Translations under genes and position numbers: made by a program | Part shown: in pieces, positions 9,701 through 17,495 of the stretch | Layout of the letters: every line of letters starts with the position of its first letter | Numbering within the stretch: the first letter of the stretch is position 1 | The notes under the pieces: generated by a model | What the model was told of the DNA's origin: nothing | The model's input: only the letters and a program-made list of their open reading frames with translations | Database searches by the model: none | Origin: Azorhizobium sp943371865 | GTDB taxonomy: Bacteria > Pseudomonadota > Alphaproteobacteria > Rhizobiales > Xanthobacteraceae | Assembly (NCBI RefSeq): GCF_943371865.1 | Contig: NZ_CALRWL010000033.1 | Span: forward strand, 1-64,000 | Length of the DNA stretch: 64,000 nucleotides | Direction: 5' to 3'

Positions 9701-11086
9701 ATGGACGGCTTGCTCTTTGACATCCTGGTCGCCGTAGGCATGGGCTTTGCCGGCGCCATCGCCTTCTCCCTCATCGGCCTGATCTCCGGCACTGACGAGA
9801 CCACCACCATCGCCCCGGTGACCTTGCTGGTGGTGCTGTTAGGCGTTCCGCCCGTTGGGGTTTTCACCTTCTGGCTGGCCGCCGCCGTGGCCAAGCACAT
9901 GACCCATGCGGTCCCCACCGCCTTGCTGGGCATCCCCGGCGACACCATGGCCGTGCCCCTGCTCCAGCAGGCTACGGCCTTGAGAAACCTGGGGGTTCCG
10001 CATATTGCGCTGCGAAAGATGATCTCCGGCGGCCTCATCGCCGCGGTGATCGCCGTGCCGCTGTCGGTGGCGTTCGCGCTGCTGCTGGCGCCGTTCGGCC
10101 AGATGATCACGGTGGCCGCCCCCTGGCTGTTCCTGGGCGCAGCCCTTCTGATTGCTTATTTTTCCGCGGGCAAATGGGCCTCGGTCTTCACCTTGCTGCC
10201 GTTCGTGCTGCTGGTGGTGGCGCTGCAAACCATCACCGCCAAATATGGCGTGAAGCTGGGGGTGAGCTATTTCCTCGGCATCGCCATCGGCCCGCTGGTG
10301 GCGGACCTGTTCTCCTCGCTCTCGCCCATGGAGCGGGCGCGCATGCATCGCGATGGCCCGCGCCGCTTCACCCTGGCGCCGGACATGAAGAGCTGGGGCG
10401 GATTTTTCCCCAATCCGTTCAAGGTTCTGGATCGCACCCAGGTGCTCTGGACCACGGGGGCGGCGGCCATCACCAGCGCCACCTTCGTGTTCAGCCCGGT
10501 GGCCATGACGGTGATCATGGGCGAGGTGGTGGGTGCTCGGATCAAGCATGCCTATCACCGCCTCACCACGGTGATCAGCGTGCGGAACGGCGTGACCGAA
10601 TCCACCTATATCGCCGAGGCGCTCATCCCCTTGATCGCATTCGGCTTGCCGCTGAGCCCGGTGGCTGCGGGGCCGGCCGCGCCGCTGTTCAACGCCCCGC
10701 CCCGCTTCATGGTGGACGGGCCGGGTGGCCAGATCGTCAACCTGCACACCTTGATGACGCCCATGCAGTTCCTCGGCTACGGGCTGCTGGCGGTCTTCAT
10801 TGCCGCGTTGATCGCCTATCCCTTCGCCATGAATTATGCCCGCGTGGCGGCCGCCTTCGTGTCGCGCCGCATCAGCCATGAGGCGATCATCGCCACCTTT
10901 GTCGGGCTGGTGATGGTGATCGGCACCTGGGAAGGTCAGGCGCTGGGCCTCATGGTCATCGTCACCATGGGCCTCGTAGGCGGCTTGCTCTACCGCATCC
11001 TCGGCTTCAACACTGGGGTGCAGTTCATGGGCTATTACACCGCTGTCCTCACCGTTCCGGCGCTCACCAAGCTGTTCATCGGCTGA
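9701..11086 (+). CDS. TctA-like integral membrane permease
   Basis: This is a 461-residue polytopic membrane protein with about ten to eleven hydrophobic helices. The N-terminal region resembles TctA of tripartite tricarboxylate transporters. SGTDETTTIAP sits where TctA has its conserved GxLPGxGPAAT loop, and LLGIPGDTMAVP sits where TctA has NIPGE. Similarity is partial, so I place it in the superfamily and not in TctA itself. It is coupled to the small membrane protein upstream and follows mvaA in the same direction. The likely job is import of mevalonate or a related hydroxy acid. It could instead carry an unrelated carboxylate, since no experimental link is visible. Confidence 0.72.
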   Translation: MDGLLFDILVAVGMGFAGAIAFSLIGLISGTDETTTIAPVTLLVVLLGVPPVGVFTFWLAAAVAKHMTHAVPTALLGIPGDTMAVPLLQQATALRNLGVPHIALRKMISGGLIAAVIAVPLSVAFALLLAPFGQMITVAAPWLFLGAALLIAYFSAGKWASVFTLLPFVLLVVALQTITAKYGVKLGVSYFLGIAIGPLVADLFSSLSPMERARMHRDGPRRFTLAPDMKSWGGFFPNPFKVLDRTQVLWTTGAAAITSATFVFSPVAMTVIMGEVVGARIKHAYHRLTTVISVRNGVTESTYIAEALIPLIAFGLPLSPVAAGPAAPLFNAPPRFMVDGPGGQIVNLHTLMTPMQFLGYGLLAVFIAALIAYPFAMNYARVAAAFVSRRISHEAIIATFVGLVMVIGTWEGQALGLMVIVTMGLVGGLLYRILGFNTGVQFMGYYTAVLTVPALTKLFIG

Positions 11087-11107
11087 TCGTCCGCGCCTCA
11101 ACGAAAA

Positions 11108-11135
11108 CGCCGGCCAGGGGAAACCCTGGCCGGCG
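11108..11135. terminator. Strong hairpin with GAAA loop, bidirectional terminator
   Basis: A 12-base-pair perfect stem (11108-11119 with 11124-11135) closed by a GAAA tetraloop is followed by CTTGCTTTTG. It lies between convergent genes, and an A-rich stretch on the left would serve as a U-run for the minus strand. Confidence 0.8.
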
Positions 11136-11163
11136 CTTGCTTTTGCGTTGCAGTGTGAGGCGC

Positions 11164-12051
11164 TTACAGCGCCGCCAGTTCCTCGGCCGAGAGCGGCAGC
11201 AGTGGCGGGCGCATGCGCATCCAGCCGTCGGACTGGCTGGCGCGGGCCATCAACGCTTTGAGCGAGGCCATCTGCGCGAAGCGCGACACCCGATTGCGCG
11301 TCGCCACCACCCGCGCCTGCGCGGCCTCCACCGCCTCTGCCTGCGCGGGATCGGCGAAGTGCTTGGCGATGAAGGCCAGATCCCGCGCCACCAGATTGGA
11401 AGTGGCGGTGATGCAGCCGGCCCCGCCCGCCTTCAAGAGCGGCAGCAGCAAGGGATCGGCCCCCGCCAGCACCGCGAAGCCTGGAAACCGCTCGACCATG
11501 GTGACCATGTTGGCCAGATCGCCGGAGGAATCCTTGATGCCGGTGAAGGTGGTCGGATAGCGCTGGCGCAGTTGCGCGATGACCCCATGGCTGATGGGCA
11601 CCGCCGAGACCTGAGGGATATGGTAGAGCACGATGCGCAAGCGCGGATCGGCAATGCGTTCAACCACTTCGCTATAAGCGGCCACCACTCCGTCGTCTGA
11701 GACGCCCTTGTAATAGAAGGGCGGCAGCATGACCACGGTGGTCACACCGACGGACAGCGCATGCCGGGTCAGGTCCACGGTTTCCGTGAAGGCCGCGACG
11801 CCTGTTCCGGGCAGCAGGCGCGCCGGATCGATGCCCCCCGCCACCACCGCTTCCAGCAGCGCCTGCCGCTCCTTGAGCGAAAAGGAATTGGCCTCCCCGG
11901 TGGTGCCGAGCATGGCGATGCCGTCGCAACCCTCTCCCAGCAGATGCCGGCAATGGGCGAGGAAGGTGGCGTGGTCGGGTGACAGGTCCGCATTCAGCGG
12001 GGTGAGCGCCGCGCTGAAAACGCCCCGCGGATGAAGGTCGCTCTGGGTCAT
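11164..12051 (-). CDS. DapA-family aldolase, second paralogue
   Basis: This 295-residue class I aldolase has GTTGE at residues 49-53, Tyr143 (VLYHIP) and Schiff-base Lys173 (FTGIKDSSGD). It is the last gene of a four-gene minus-strand operon, 31 bases after the iron alcohol dehydrogenase. It shares little sequence with the DapA paralogue at 3059 beyond family motifs. In this operon, with a four-carbon acid kinase and a PdxA2 dehydrogenase, it probably handles a 2-oxo or 2-keto-3-deoxy acid. Lysine biosynthesis is unlikely given the context. The reaction is not assigned. Confidence 0.87.
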   Translation of the reverse strand: MTQSDLHPRGVFSAALTPLNADLSPDHATFLAHCRHLLGEGCDGIAMLGTTGEANSFSLKERQALLEAVVAGGIDPARLLPGTGVAAFTETVDLTRHALSVGVTTVVMLPPFYYKGVSDDGVVAAYSEVVERIADPRLRIVLYHIPQVSAVPISHGVIAQLRQRYPTTFTGIKDSSGDLANMVTMVERFPGFAVLAGADPLLLPLLKAGGAGCITATSNLVARDLAFIAKHFADPAQAEAVEAAQARVVATRNRVSRFAQMASLKALMARASQSDGWMRMRPPLLPLSAEELAAL

Positions 12052-12082
12052 GGGTCAAGCCTTTGCGGCAGGTCGCGCGCCC

Positions 12083-13231
12083 TCAGGCGGCGGCGTGGTA
12101 GATGGAAAGAATGTCCGCGCGAGTGAGGTCGCGGGGGTTGTTGTCCAGGAGGCGGCGGATGGCGTGGGCCTCGCTGGCCATGGCGGCGAAATCCGCCTGT
12201 GGCACGCCGTGGGCGGTGAGCCGCATCTCGATGCCGAGGCCCGTGCAGAAGCTCAGGGCCGCAGCGCGCACCGCAGCGGGCTCTTGGCTTGCAGGTTGTC
12301 CGAGGGCGGCCAGGATCAGCGCGGTCTTCTCAGGCGCGGCTGGGGCGTTGAAGGCCAGCGTGTGCGGGAAGATGATGGCGCAAGCCAGCCCGTGCGCCAT
12401 ATGGTGTCGGGTGCCCAAAGGATAGGCCACCGCATGGCCCGAGGTGGTGTTCACCGGCCCGAGGCAATAGCCGCCATAGAGCGAGGCCAAGGCCAGCCCA
12501 GCACGCGCCTCACGGTCACTGCCGTCGCGCACGGCGCGGGCGAGGAACCGCCCCACCAGGCGAATGCCCTCCAGCGCGTAGAGGTCGATCAGCGGATGCG
12601 CCCTGCGGCTGGTGAAGGCTTCCACGCAATGGGCCATGGCATCCACGCCGGTGGCCGCCGTGACCGCTGCCGGCACCGTCAGGGTGAGGTCCGGATCCAC
12701 CACCGCCAGGTCCGCCAGCATGCACCGGCTCTGCACCGCCAGCTTGTTCTGAGTGGCCGGATCGGTGACCAGCGAGCGGGTGCCGGCCTCGCTGCCGGTG
12801 CCAGCCGTGGTCGGCACCTGCACCAGACCTGCTCCGCGCCGCAGGACCTTTTCCGGCCCCACCACCTCATGGAGGGTCTGGCCGCTGCCCGGCAGCACTG
12901 CCGCGAGCTTGGCCAGATCCATGGCACTGCCGCCGCCGAAGCCGATGATGAGGTCGGGCTGTTCCGCCTCGGCCAGGGCCAGCAGGCGCTCCAAATTTGG
13001 AATATCCGGCTCCGGCTTCACCTCGCCGAACACCAATGGCGTGCCCGGCAGGTCCAGAAGACCCACCCGCCCCGCATTGAAGGCATCCGCCACCACCAGC
13101 GGGCGCTGGAAGCCGCGCTCGCGCGCAAAGCGGCCCACCTGCGACACCAGCCCGGCGCCGAATGACACCGTGGCCGGGCGCTGGATGTCGATGGGCACCA
13201 ACAGCGACAAGGGAGTGAGAGGCGCGTTCAT
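12083..13231 (-). CDS. Iron-containing (group III) alcohol dehydrogenase
   Basis: This 382-residue protein has the group III dehydrogenase fold. The nucleotide loop is GGGSAMD near residues 98-104, followed by PTTAGTGSE. Metal ligands are supplied by the DAMAHCVEAF, SGHAVAYPLG and HHMAHGLACA segments. The start codon overlaps the stop of the pdxA2-like gene (ATGA at 13228-13231), so translation is coupled. Such enzymes reduce or oxidise small aldehydes, alcohols or maleylacetate with NAD(P). Here it probably prepares or disposes of an aldehyde in the acid-sugar route. It is not closely similar to the second iron dehydrogenase at 55086. Confidence 0.92.
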   Translation of the reverse strand: MNAPLTPLSLLVPIDIQRPATVSFGAGLVSQVGRFARERGFQRPLVVADAFNAGRVGLLDLPGTPLVFGEVKPEPDIPNLERLLALAEAEQPDLIIGFGGGSAMDLAKLAAVLPGSGQTLHEVVGPEKVLRRGAGLVQVPTTAGTGSEAGTRSLVTDPATQNKLAVQSRCMLADLAVVDPDLTLTVPAAVTAATGVDAMAHCVEAFTSRRAHPLIDLYALEGIRLVGRFLARAVRDGSDREARAGLALASLYGGYCLGPVNTTSGHAVAYPLGTRHHMAHGLACAIIFPHTLAFNAPAAPEKTALILAALGQPASQEPAAVRAAALSFCTGLGIEMRLTAHGVPQADFAAMASEAHAIRRLLDNNPRDLTRADILSIYHAAA

Positions 13232-14289
13232 GCCACGGCATCCTTCACAGGCGAAAGCGTCTGGACGGAGCGGTTTGCGGAAAGGCGCTCGGCATATTCG
13301 ATCGCCTCCATGAGGCTGCGCGCATTGGCGATGCCCTGGCCGGCGATGTCGAAGGCGGTGCCGTGATCCACCGAGGTGCGGATGATCGGCAGGCCGAGGG
13401 TGATGTTCACCCCGGACAGGTCATTCCAGCGCCCGGTGGCGGGGTCGATCTCAAACCCCAGCAGCTTCACCGGGATGTGGCCCTGGTCGTGATACATGGC
13501 GATCACCGCGTCATACTGGCCCGCCCTCAGCTTCACGAACACGGTGTCGCCGGGCACCGGGCCGACCACATCCAGCCCATCCGCCACCGCCTGGGCGATG
13601 GTGGGGGCGGAAATGTCGATGTCCTGGCGGCCGAACAGGCCGCCCTCGCCCGCATGGGGGTTCAATGCTGCAACGGCGATGCGGGCGCGGCCGAGGGCAA
13701 GGCCGGACAGGGCCTCGTGGGTGAGATCGATCACCCGGCGCAGACGCTCCGGCGTCAGGCGGGCGGGCACATCCTGAAGCGCCACATGGGTGGTGACATG
13801 GCTGACGCGCATATTGCCATGGGCCAGCATCATCACCGATCCGCGCACGCCGGTCAGTTCCGCCAGCATCTCGGTGTGGCCGGGATAATGGTAGCCGGCC
13901 AGATTGAGCGCTTCCTTGTTCAGCGGCGCGGTGACGATGCCGCCGATGCGTCCCGCCTGGGCGAGACGCACCCCGCGCTCCACGGCGAGGAAGGCAAAGC
14001 GGCCGCCGTCCGCGGACACAACGCCCGGCGCGATGGGCGCGCCTTCCGGGCCGGCCTGGATGGCGCACAGGGATGGCCAGTGGGCATCGTCCTCGGACAC
14101 CAGAGGAATGGCGAGATCCGGCGTGAAGGCGGCGCGGGCGCGCTCCAGCGCCACGCTGCTGCCGAGCACCACGATGCCAAGCTCTCCGGCTTCAATGCGC
14201 GGCTTCAGTTGCTGGCAGGCCTTCACGATGATCTCGGGGCCGATCCCGGCGGGATCGCCCATGGTGATGGCGAGGGGGCGGGGGCTCAT
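13228..14289 (-). CDS. pdxA2: 4-hydroxythreonine-4-phosphate dehydrogenase family protein (PdxA2 type)
   Basis: The 353-residue enzyme has the PdxA fold: MGDPAGIGPEI at the N terminus, the metal-binding histidine regions YHYPGHTEML and YHDQGHIPVK, and the C-terminal motif IIRTSVDHGTAFDIAG. Housekeeping PdxA acts in vitamin B6 synthesis, but PdxA2 copies next to DUF1537 kinases oxidise and decarboxylate four-carbon acid phosphates such as threonate-4-phosphate to dihydroxyacetone phosphate. The upstream neighbour is such a kinase, overlapping by ATGA (14286-14289), so the catabolic role is favoured. ATG 14289 is the coupled start. Substrate stereochemistry cannot be read from the sequence. Confidence 0.92.
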   Translation of the reverse strand: MSPRPLAITMGDPAGIGPEIIVKACQQLKPRIEAGELGIVVLGSSVALERARAAFTPDLAIPLVSEDDAHWPSLCAIQAGPEGAPIAPGVVSADGGRFAFLAVERGVRLAQAGRIGGIVTAPLNKEALNLAGYHYPGHTEMLAELTGVRGSVMMLAHGNMRVSHVTTHVALQDVPARLTPERLRRVIDLTHEALSGLALGRARIAVAALNPHAGEGGLFGRQDIDISAPTIAQAVADGLDVVGPVPGDTVFVKLRAGQYDAVIAMYHDQGHIPVKLLGFEIDPATGRWNDLSGVNITLGLPIIRTSVDHGTAFDIAGQGIANARSLMEAIEYAERLSANRSVQTLSPVKDAVA

Positions 14290-15386
14290 GAGCCTATCCT
14301 TTCGACCGCGAAGCATGCGTCGTTCAAGAGGGTGTGCAGGAGATCCGGGGCCCCGAAGGCGCCGGACTTGGAAATGACTTCGGTGCCGTCCCAGGCGCCG
14401 CCGCGCATGCGCGAGCGCGGCACGCCCGGCATCATGGCGCCGGTGATATCGAGGCGGTGGGTGCCCACCGCAGCACACAGGGCGCGCAAGGTCTCCCCGC
14501 CCGCGCAGAGCAACGTGGCCGGGGCCGGCAGCGTCGTGGCCAGGTGCGAGACCGCACGGCTGATCAGGGTGGCCGCCGCGCCGCGTCCGGTGTCGGCGGG
14601 AAGCGTGAAACTGACAAGGGCGCATCCGCTTTGCGCCATCCGCTCGGACACCGCCGCCGCGTGACCGGCCGCCTCCACGTTCAGGCTGAGGTGCCAGCGC
14701 GGGCAGGCGGCCAGTTGCGCCGCGGTGGCGGGCTGTTCGGAGCCGAACACGCCGAGGATGGGTCCACGCAATGGGGCGGCGGTGTCCGATTGTGGTCCGG
14801 CCCCAAGCGCCCGCGCCAGTCCACCGCTGCCACACCACAAAGGCGGGCTCGCCCAGTGCCGACCGGCAGCGACGATGCGCTGGAGGTCATCCTGTGTTTC
14901 CGCATCGCAGACGCTGACACCATCCTGCGGCCCGGCGAGGCCGAGCCGGGCCGGGATGCCCTGCGCCTGGAGGGCGTCCACCAGATCGGGGCCGACCGGC
15001 GTCCACTGCCCCTGCCCGTCCCGGGCAAACTGGCGGCCGCCGCGCGTGACCCGGCCCTGAAACGGAAAGGCCGGCGCGAGGATGGCAGAACGCCAGGGCC
15101 CGCCGCGCAGGCAGGCTGCCAGTTCCGCCACGCCATGACCGCGCAAGAGGCTGTCCAACTTGAGAAAGGCGATCTGCGCGCCGTCGAGCACAGGGGCGAA
15201 GCGGCTGAACCGCGCGGCGGCAGCGGACGCGCCAAGGTCGCGCGTTCCACTGTCAAACACGGCGGCTTCCGCGCCAGCAGCCTCGGGCGCCCAGACACAG
15301 GGGATCGGCCCGAATGTCGGCACGAACTCCGCACCGGCATCCAATGCCCCCGTCAGATCGTCCGCGAGCAGTCGTAGACGGGTCAT
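14286..15386 (-). CDS. Four-carbon acid sugar kinase family protein (DUF1537)
   Basis: The 366-residue protein opens with LRLLADDLTGALDAG, the N-terminal acid-sugar-binding motif of DUF1537 kinases, and has the C-terminal nucleotide-binding region ending in SKSGAFGAPDLL. The family phosphorylates threonate, erythronate or related acids. It is shorter than the usual 420 or so residues, with the loss spread over the middle. ATG 15386 follows GGAGG at five bases. It is the first gene of the operon that continues with pdxA2, the iron dehydrogenase and the DapA-like aldolase. The long divergent promoter region upstream is shared with the SsuABC-like importer. Confidence 0.9.
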   Translation of the reverse strand: MTRLRLLADDLTGALDAGAEFVPTFGPIPCVWAPEAAGAEAAVFDSGTRDLGASAAAARFSRFAPVLDGAQIAFLKLDSLLRGHGVAELAACLRGGPWRSAILAPAFPFQGRVTRGGRQFARDGQGQWTPVGPDLVDALQAQGIPARLGLAGPQDGVSVCDAETQDDLQRIVAAGRHWASPPLWCGSGGLARALGAGPQSDTAAPLRGPILGVFGSEQPATAAQLAACPRWHLSLNVEAAGHAAAVSERMAQSGCALVSFTLPADTGRGAAATLISRAVSHLATTLPAPATLLCAGGETLRALCAAVGTHRLDITGAMMPGVPRSRMRGGAWDGTEVISKSGAFGAPDLLHTLLNDACFAVERIGS

Positions 15387-15523
15387 GCCGCCTCCGAGCA
15401 CCGGTCGGCAGGGAGCGGAAGGCCAGATGCCGCGTCCGCGCAAAGGGCACGCAGGCAGCAGACGGGCATGGGCAGCACCAGTGGCAAAGGCATTCCTCCC
15501 GCTCGCTGATTTTGATCGGATTG

Positions 15524-15537
15524 CGAACGTTTGTTCG
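15524..15537. promoter_or_regulatory. Palindrome CGAA-N6-TTCG, candidate operator 1
   Basis: CGAACGTTTGTTCG is a perfect CGAAC-N4-GTTCG inverted repeat 138 bases upstream of the kinase start. Half-sites of this kind are known for several IclR-family regulators. The IclR gene at 19284 is in the divergent operon. Confidence 0.5.
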
Positions 15538-15720
15538 TTGTTTGAGAGAATTAGGCGCCATCTCTTGCTCCTGTCAACGGCCAGGTCGCCCGCTTTTCGG
15601 ATTCACGGAAGCAATGCTGGCCTATGTTGCAGTGCATGATCCGGACGCTACGCAGCGCACTGGTGTCGTTGCGTGTTGCCGATTGACAATCCGCTGCCGC
15701 TCGGCAAACTAATCATAATA

Positions 15721-15734
15721 CGAATAAATGTTCG
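15721..15734. promoter_or_regulatory. Palindrome CGAA-N6-TTCG, candidate operator 2
   Basis: CGAATAAATGTTCG has the same outer half-sites and the same spacing as the copy at 15524, and lies 59 bases before the importer ATPase gene. Two copies, each near one of the two divergent operons, fit a shared regulator. Confidence 0.5.
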
Positions 15735-15753
15735 CTATCCGATCAGGGAGGAT

Positions 15754-15780
15754 ATGCTTTGTCGAAGCTTCACCGCATGA
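15754..15780 (+). other. Possible leader mini-ORF of eight codons
   Basis: ATG at 15754 follows GGGAGG (15746-15751) and reads MLCRSFTA before TGA at 15778-15780. It is in the same frame as the ATPase gene that starts at 15793. It could be a leader peptide that controls translation of the importer, or an original start cut off by a stop. The two-base spacing to the ribosome site is short. Confidence 0.3.
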
Positions 15781-15792
15781 TCACTGCGGCGC

Positions 15793-16632
15793 GTGGCCTC
15801 TAGCATGCAGGGTTCAGTTCTCCTGCAGGCCGCCCCTGCCGCCCCGGCCACGGATTCCCACCGTGCACTGATCGAGGCCCACAAGGTCGACAAGACCTAT
15901 GTCAGCGCGTCCGGCAGCAAGGTGCATGCGCTGGACGGCATCGATCTGGCGGTGCGTGATGGCGAATTGGTCACCATCGTCGGACCCTCCGGCTGCGGAA
16001 AGTCCACCCTGCTGCGCATGATCGCCGGGCTGGACGACTATGACGGCGGGCGGCTGATGCTCGACGGCAAGCCCGTGCTTGGCCCCTCCCGCGATGTGGG
16101 TGTGGTGTTCCAGTCGGCCAACCTGCTGCCCTGGATGACGGTGAAGGACAATGTGCGCCTGCCGCTGCGGGTGGGCGGACGCCATGAGGCCGAGCCCGGC
16201 CGCATCGAGGCCCTGCTGGAAATGACCGGCCTCGGCGATTTCGCGGACCGCTTCCCCTATGAATTGTCCGGCGGCATGCAGCAGCGCGCCGGCATCTGTC
16301 GCGCGCTGGCCCGCAATCCACGCATCCTGCTCATGGACGAGCCGTTCGGCGCCCTCGACGCCCTGACCCGCGAGCGCATGAACCTGGAACTGCAGCGGAT
16401 CTGGCAGGTCTATGGCAAGACCATCGTGCTGATCACCCACTCCATCTCCGAGGCGGTATTTCTGGGCGACCGGGTGATCGTCATGTCCGCGCGTCCCGGA
16501 CGGGTGCTGCGGGACATCGAAATTCCCATCGAGCGCCCGCGCAGCCTCGATACCATCATCAAGCACCCCGCCTATGCGGACATCTCCCGTGAGATCCGCT
16601 CGCTGCTGAACGCCGAAGGAGGCGTGGATTGA
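15793..16632 (+). CDS. SsuB/TauB-type ABC transporter ATP-binding protein
   Basis: This 279-residue cytoplasmic ATPase belongs to the nitrate/sulfonate/taurine importer group. Walker A is GPSGCGKST at about residues 65-73, the signature is LSGGMQQR at about 158-165, and Walker B ends in LLMDEPFGALD. It has no TOBE domain, as usual for this group. The start is GTG 15793, and in-frame ATG 15805 is an alternative; neither has a clear ribosome site. It overlaps the permease gene by TTGA. The substrate is open: this family also carries aromatic acids, pyrimidine precursors and hydroxymethylpyrimidine. The SDR and IclR genes downstream suggest a catabolic substrate, not sulfur supply. Confidence 0.92.
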   Translation: MASSMQGSVLLQAAPAAPATDSHRALIEAHKVDKTYVSASGSKVHALDGIDLAVRDGELVTIVGPSGCGKSTLLRMIAGLDDYDGGRLMLDGKPVLGPSRDVGVVFQSANLLPWMTVKDNVRLPLRVGGRHEAEPGRIEALLEMTGLGDFADRFPYELSGGMQQRAGICRALARNPRILLMDEPFGALDALTRERMNLELQRIWQVYGKTIVLITHSISEAVFLGDRVIVMSARPGRVLRDIEIPIERPRSLDTIIKHPAYADISREIRSLLNAEGGVD

Positions 16633-17471
16633 GCACTCTGCCCTATAGCGAGGCGCCTCCCATGGCCCCCGTCGTCCCCCGCCGCCGTCGCCGGCTGCGC
16701 CTCAGCGGTTCACTGCTGGCGGCGCTGGGCTTCGTCATCCTCATCTCCGCATGGTTTGCCGCCGTGCGGTTCCTGAAAGTGCCAGCCTATATTCTTCCGG
16801 CGCCGGAGGCGGTGGTGCGGGCGCTGTGGTCCGGGCTTGCGGTCAGCCCCACCAGCCCCATGGGCTATTATCTGCCCCTGTGGGGCTCGTTGAAGAATGC
16901 GGCCCTGGGTTTTCTGATCGGCACCGGCCTCGGCATCTTCCTCGGCTCGCTGATGGCGGAGATCCGGACTGTCGAGAAGATGCTGATGCCCTATGCCTTC
17001 GCGCTGCAAAGCCTGCCGAAGGTGGCGATCGCGCCTCTCATCGTCATCTGGTTCGGCTTTGGTGATGGCTCCAAGATCGCCATTTCCGCGCTGCTCGCCT
17101 TTTTCCCGGTGCTGATCAACAGCTTCACCGGTCTGCGCTCGGTGGAGCCGGAGAAGCTGGACCTGATGCGCTCGCTGTCCGCCAGCCGCCTGGAAACCTA
17201 TTGGCTGGTGAAGCTGCCCCATGCGGCGCCGTTCATCTTCGCCGGTCTCGACATGGCGGTGGTCTATGCCCTGCTCGGCACCATCGTTGCTGAATTCCTC
17301 GGCGCGCAGCAGGGCATGGGCGTGGTTATCACCCAGGCCCAGGCGGTCACCGACGTGGCCGGCGTGTTCGCCGCCTTGGTGATCCTCGGCGCCATGGGCA
17401 TCCTGCTGCACACGCTGGTGCGCCGGCTGGAATTGAAAGTGGTCCACTGGGGCAACCGGGGATCGAAATAA
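16629..17471 (+). CDS. SsuC-type ABC transporter permease
   Basis: This is an inner-membrane permease of 280 residues with about six helices. The EAA-like loop near residues 178-205 (LMRSLSASRLETYWLVKLPHA) contacts the ATPase. The start TTG 16629 overlaps the ATPase stop codon. ATG 16662 would remove 11 residues and is equally possible. The N-terminal tail is rich in arginine (RRRRRLR), consistent with a cytoplasmic N terminus. It forms the importer with the ATPase before it and the binding protein after it. Confidence 0.92.
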   Translation: MSTLPYSEAPPMAPVVPRRRRRLRLSGSLLAALGFVILISAWFAAVRFLKVPAYILPAPEAVVRALWSGLAVSPTSPMGYYLPLWGSLKNAALGFLIGTGLGIFLGSLMAEIRTVEKMLMPYAFALQSLPKVAIAPLIVIWFGFGDGSKIAISALLAFFPVLINSFTGLRSVEPEKLDLMRSLSASRLETYWLVKLPHAAPFIFAGLDMAVVYALLGTIVAEFLGAQQGMGVVITQAQAVTDVAGVFAALVILGAMGILLHTLVRRLELKVVHWGNRGSK

Positions 17472-17495
17472 CAAAAAATGCCAGGAGGAAACGCC

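Larger units (their letters stand above)
15387..15792. other. Divergent regulatory region between two operons
   Basis: This 406-base gap has no convincing gene. It holds two related 14-base palindromes (15524-15537 and 15721-15734), a TTGACA at 15683-15688 that could be a -35 box but lacks a well-spaced -10, and a tiny reading frame at 15754-15780. It is more AT-rich than the flanking genes from about 15510 onward, as expected for promoters. Confidence 0.6.

Noticed and set aside
15683..15719. A sigma-70 promoter from TTGACA (15683-15688) with CATAAT (15714-15719)
   Set aside because: The spacer of 25 bases is far too long, and no better -10 lies at 16-18 bases.
15754..15793. A nonsense mutation at the 5' end of the importer ATPase gene
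   Set aside because: The ATPase fold is complete from GTG 15793 or ATG 15805, so no needed residues are lost. A leader frame or chance is simpler.
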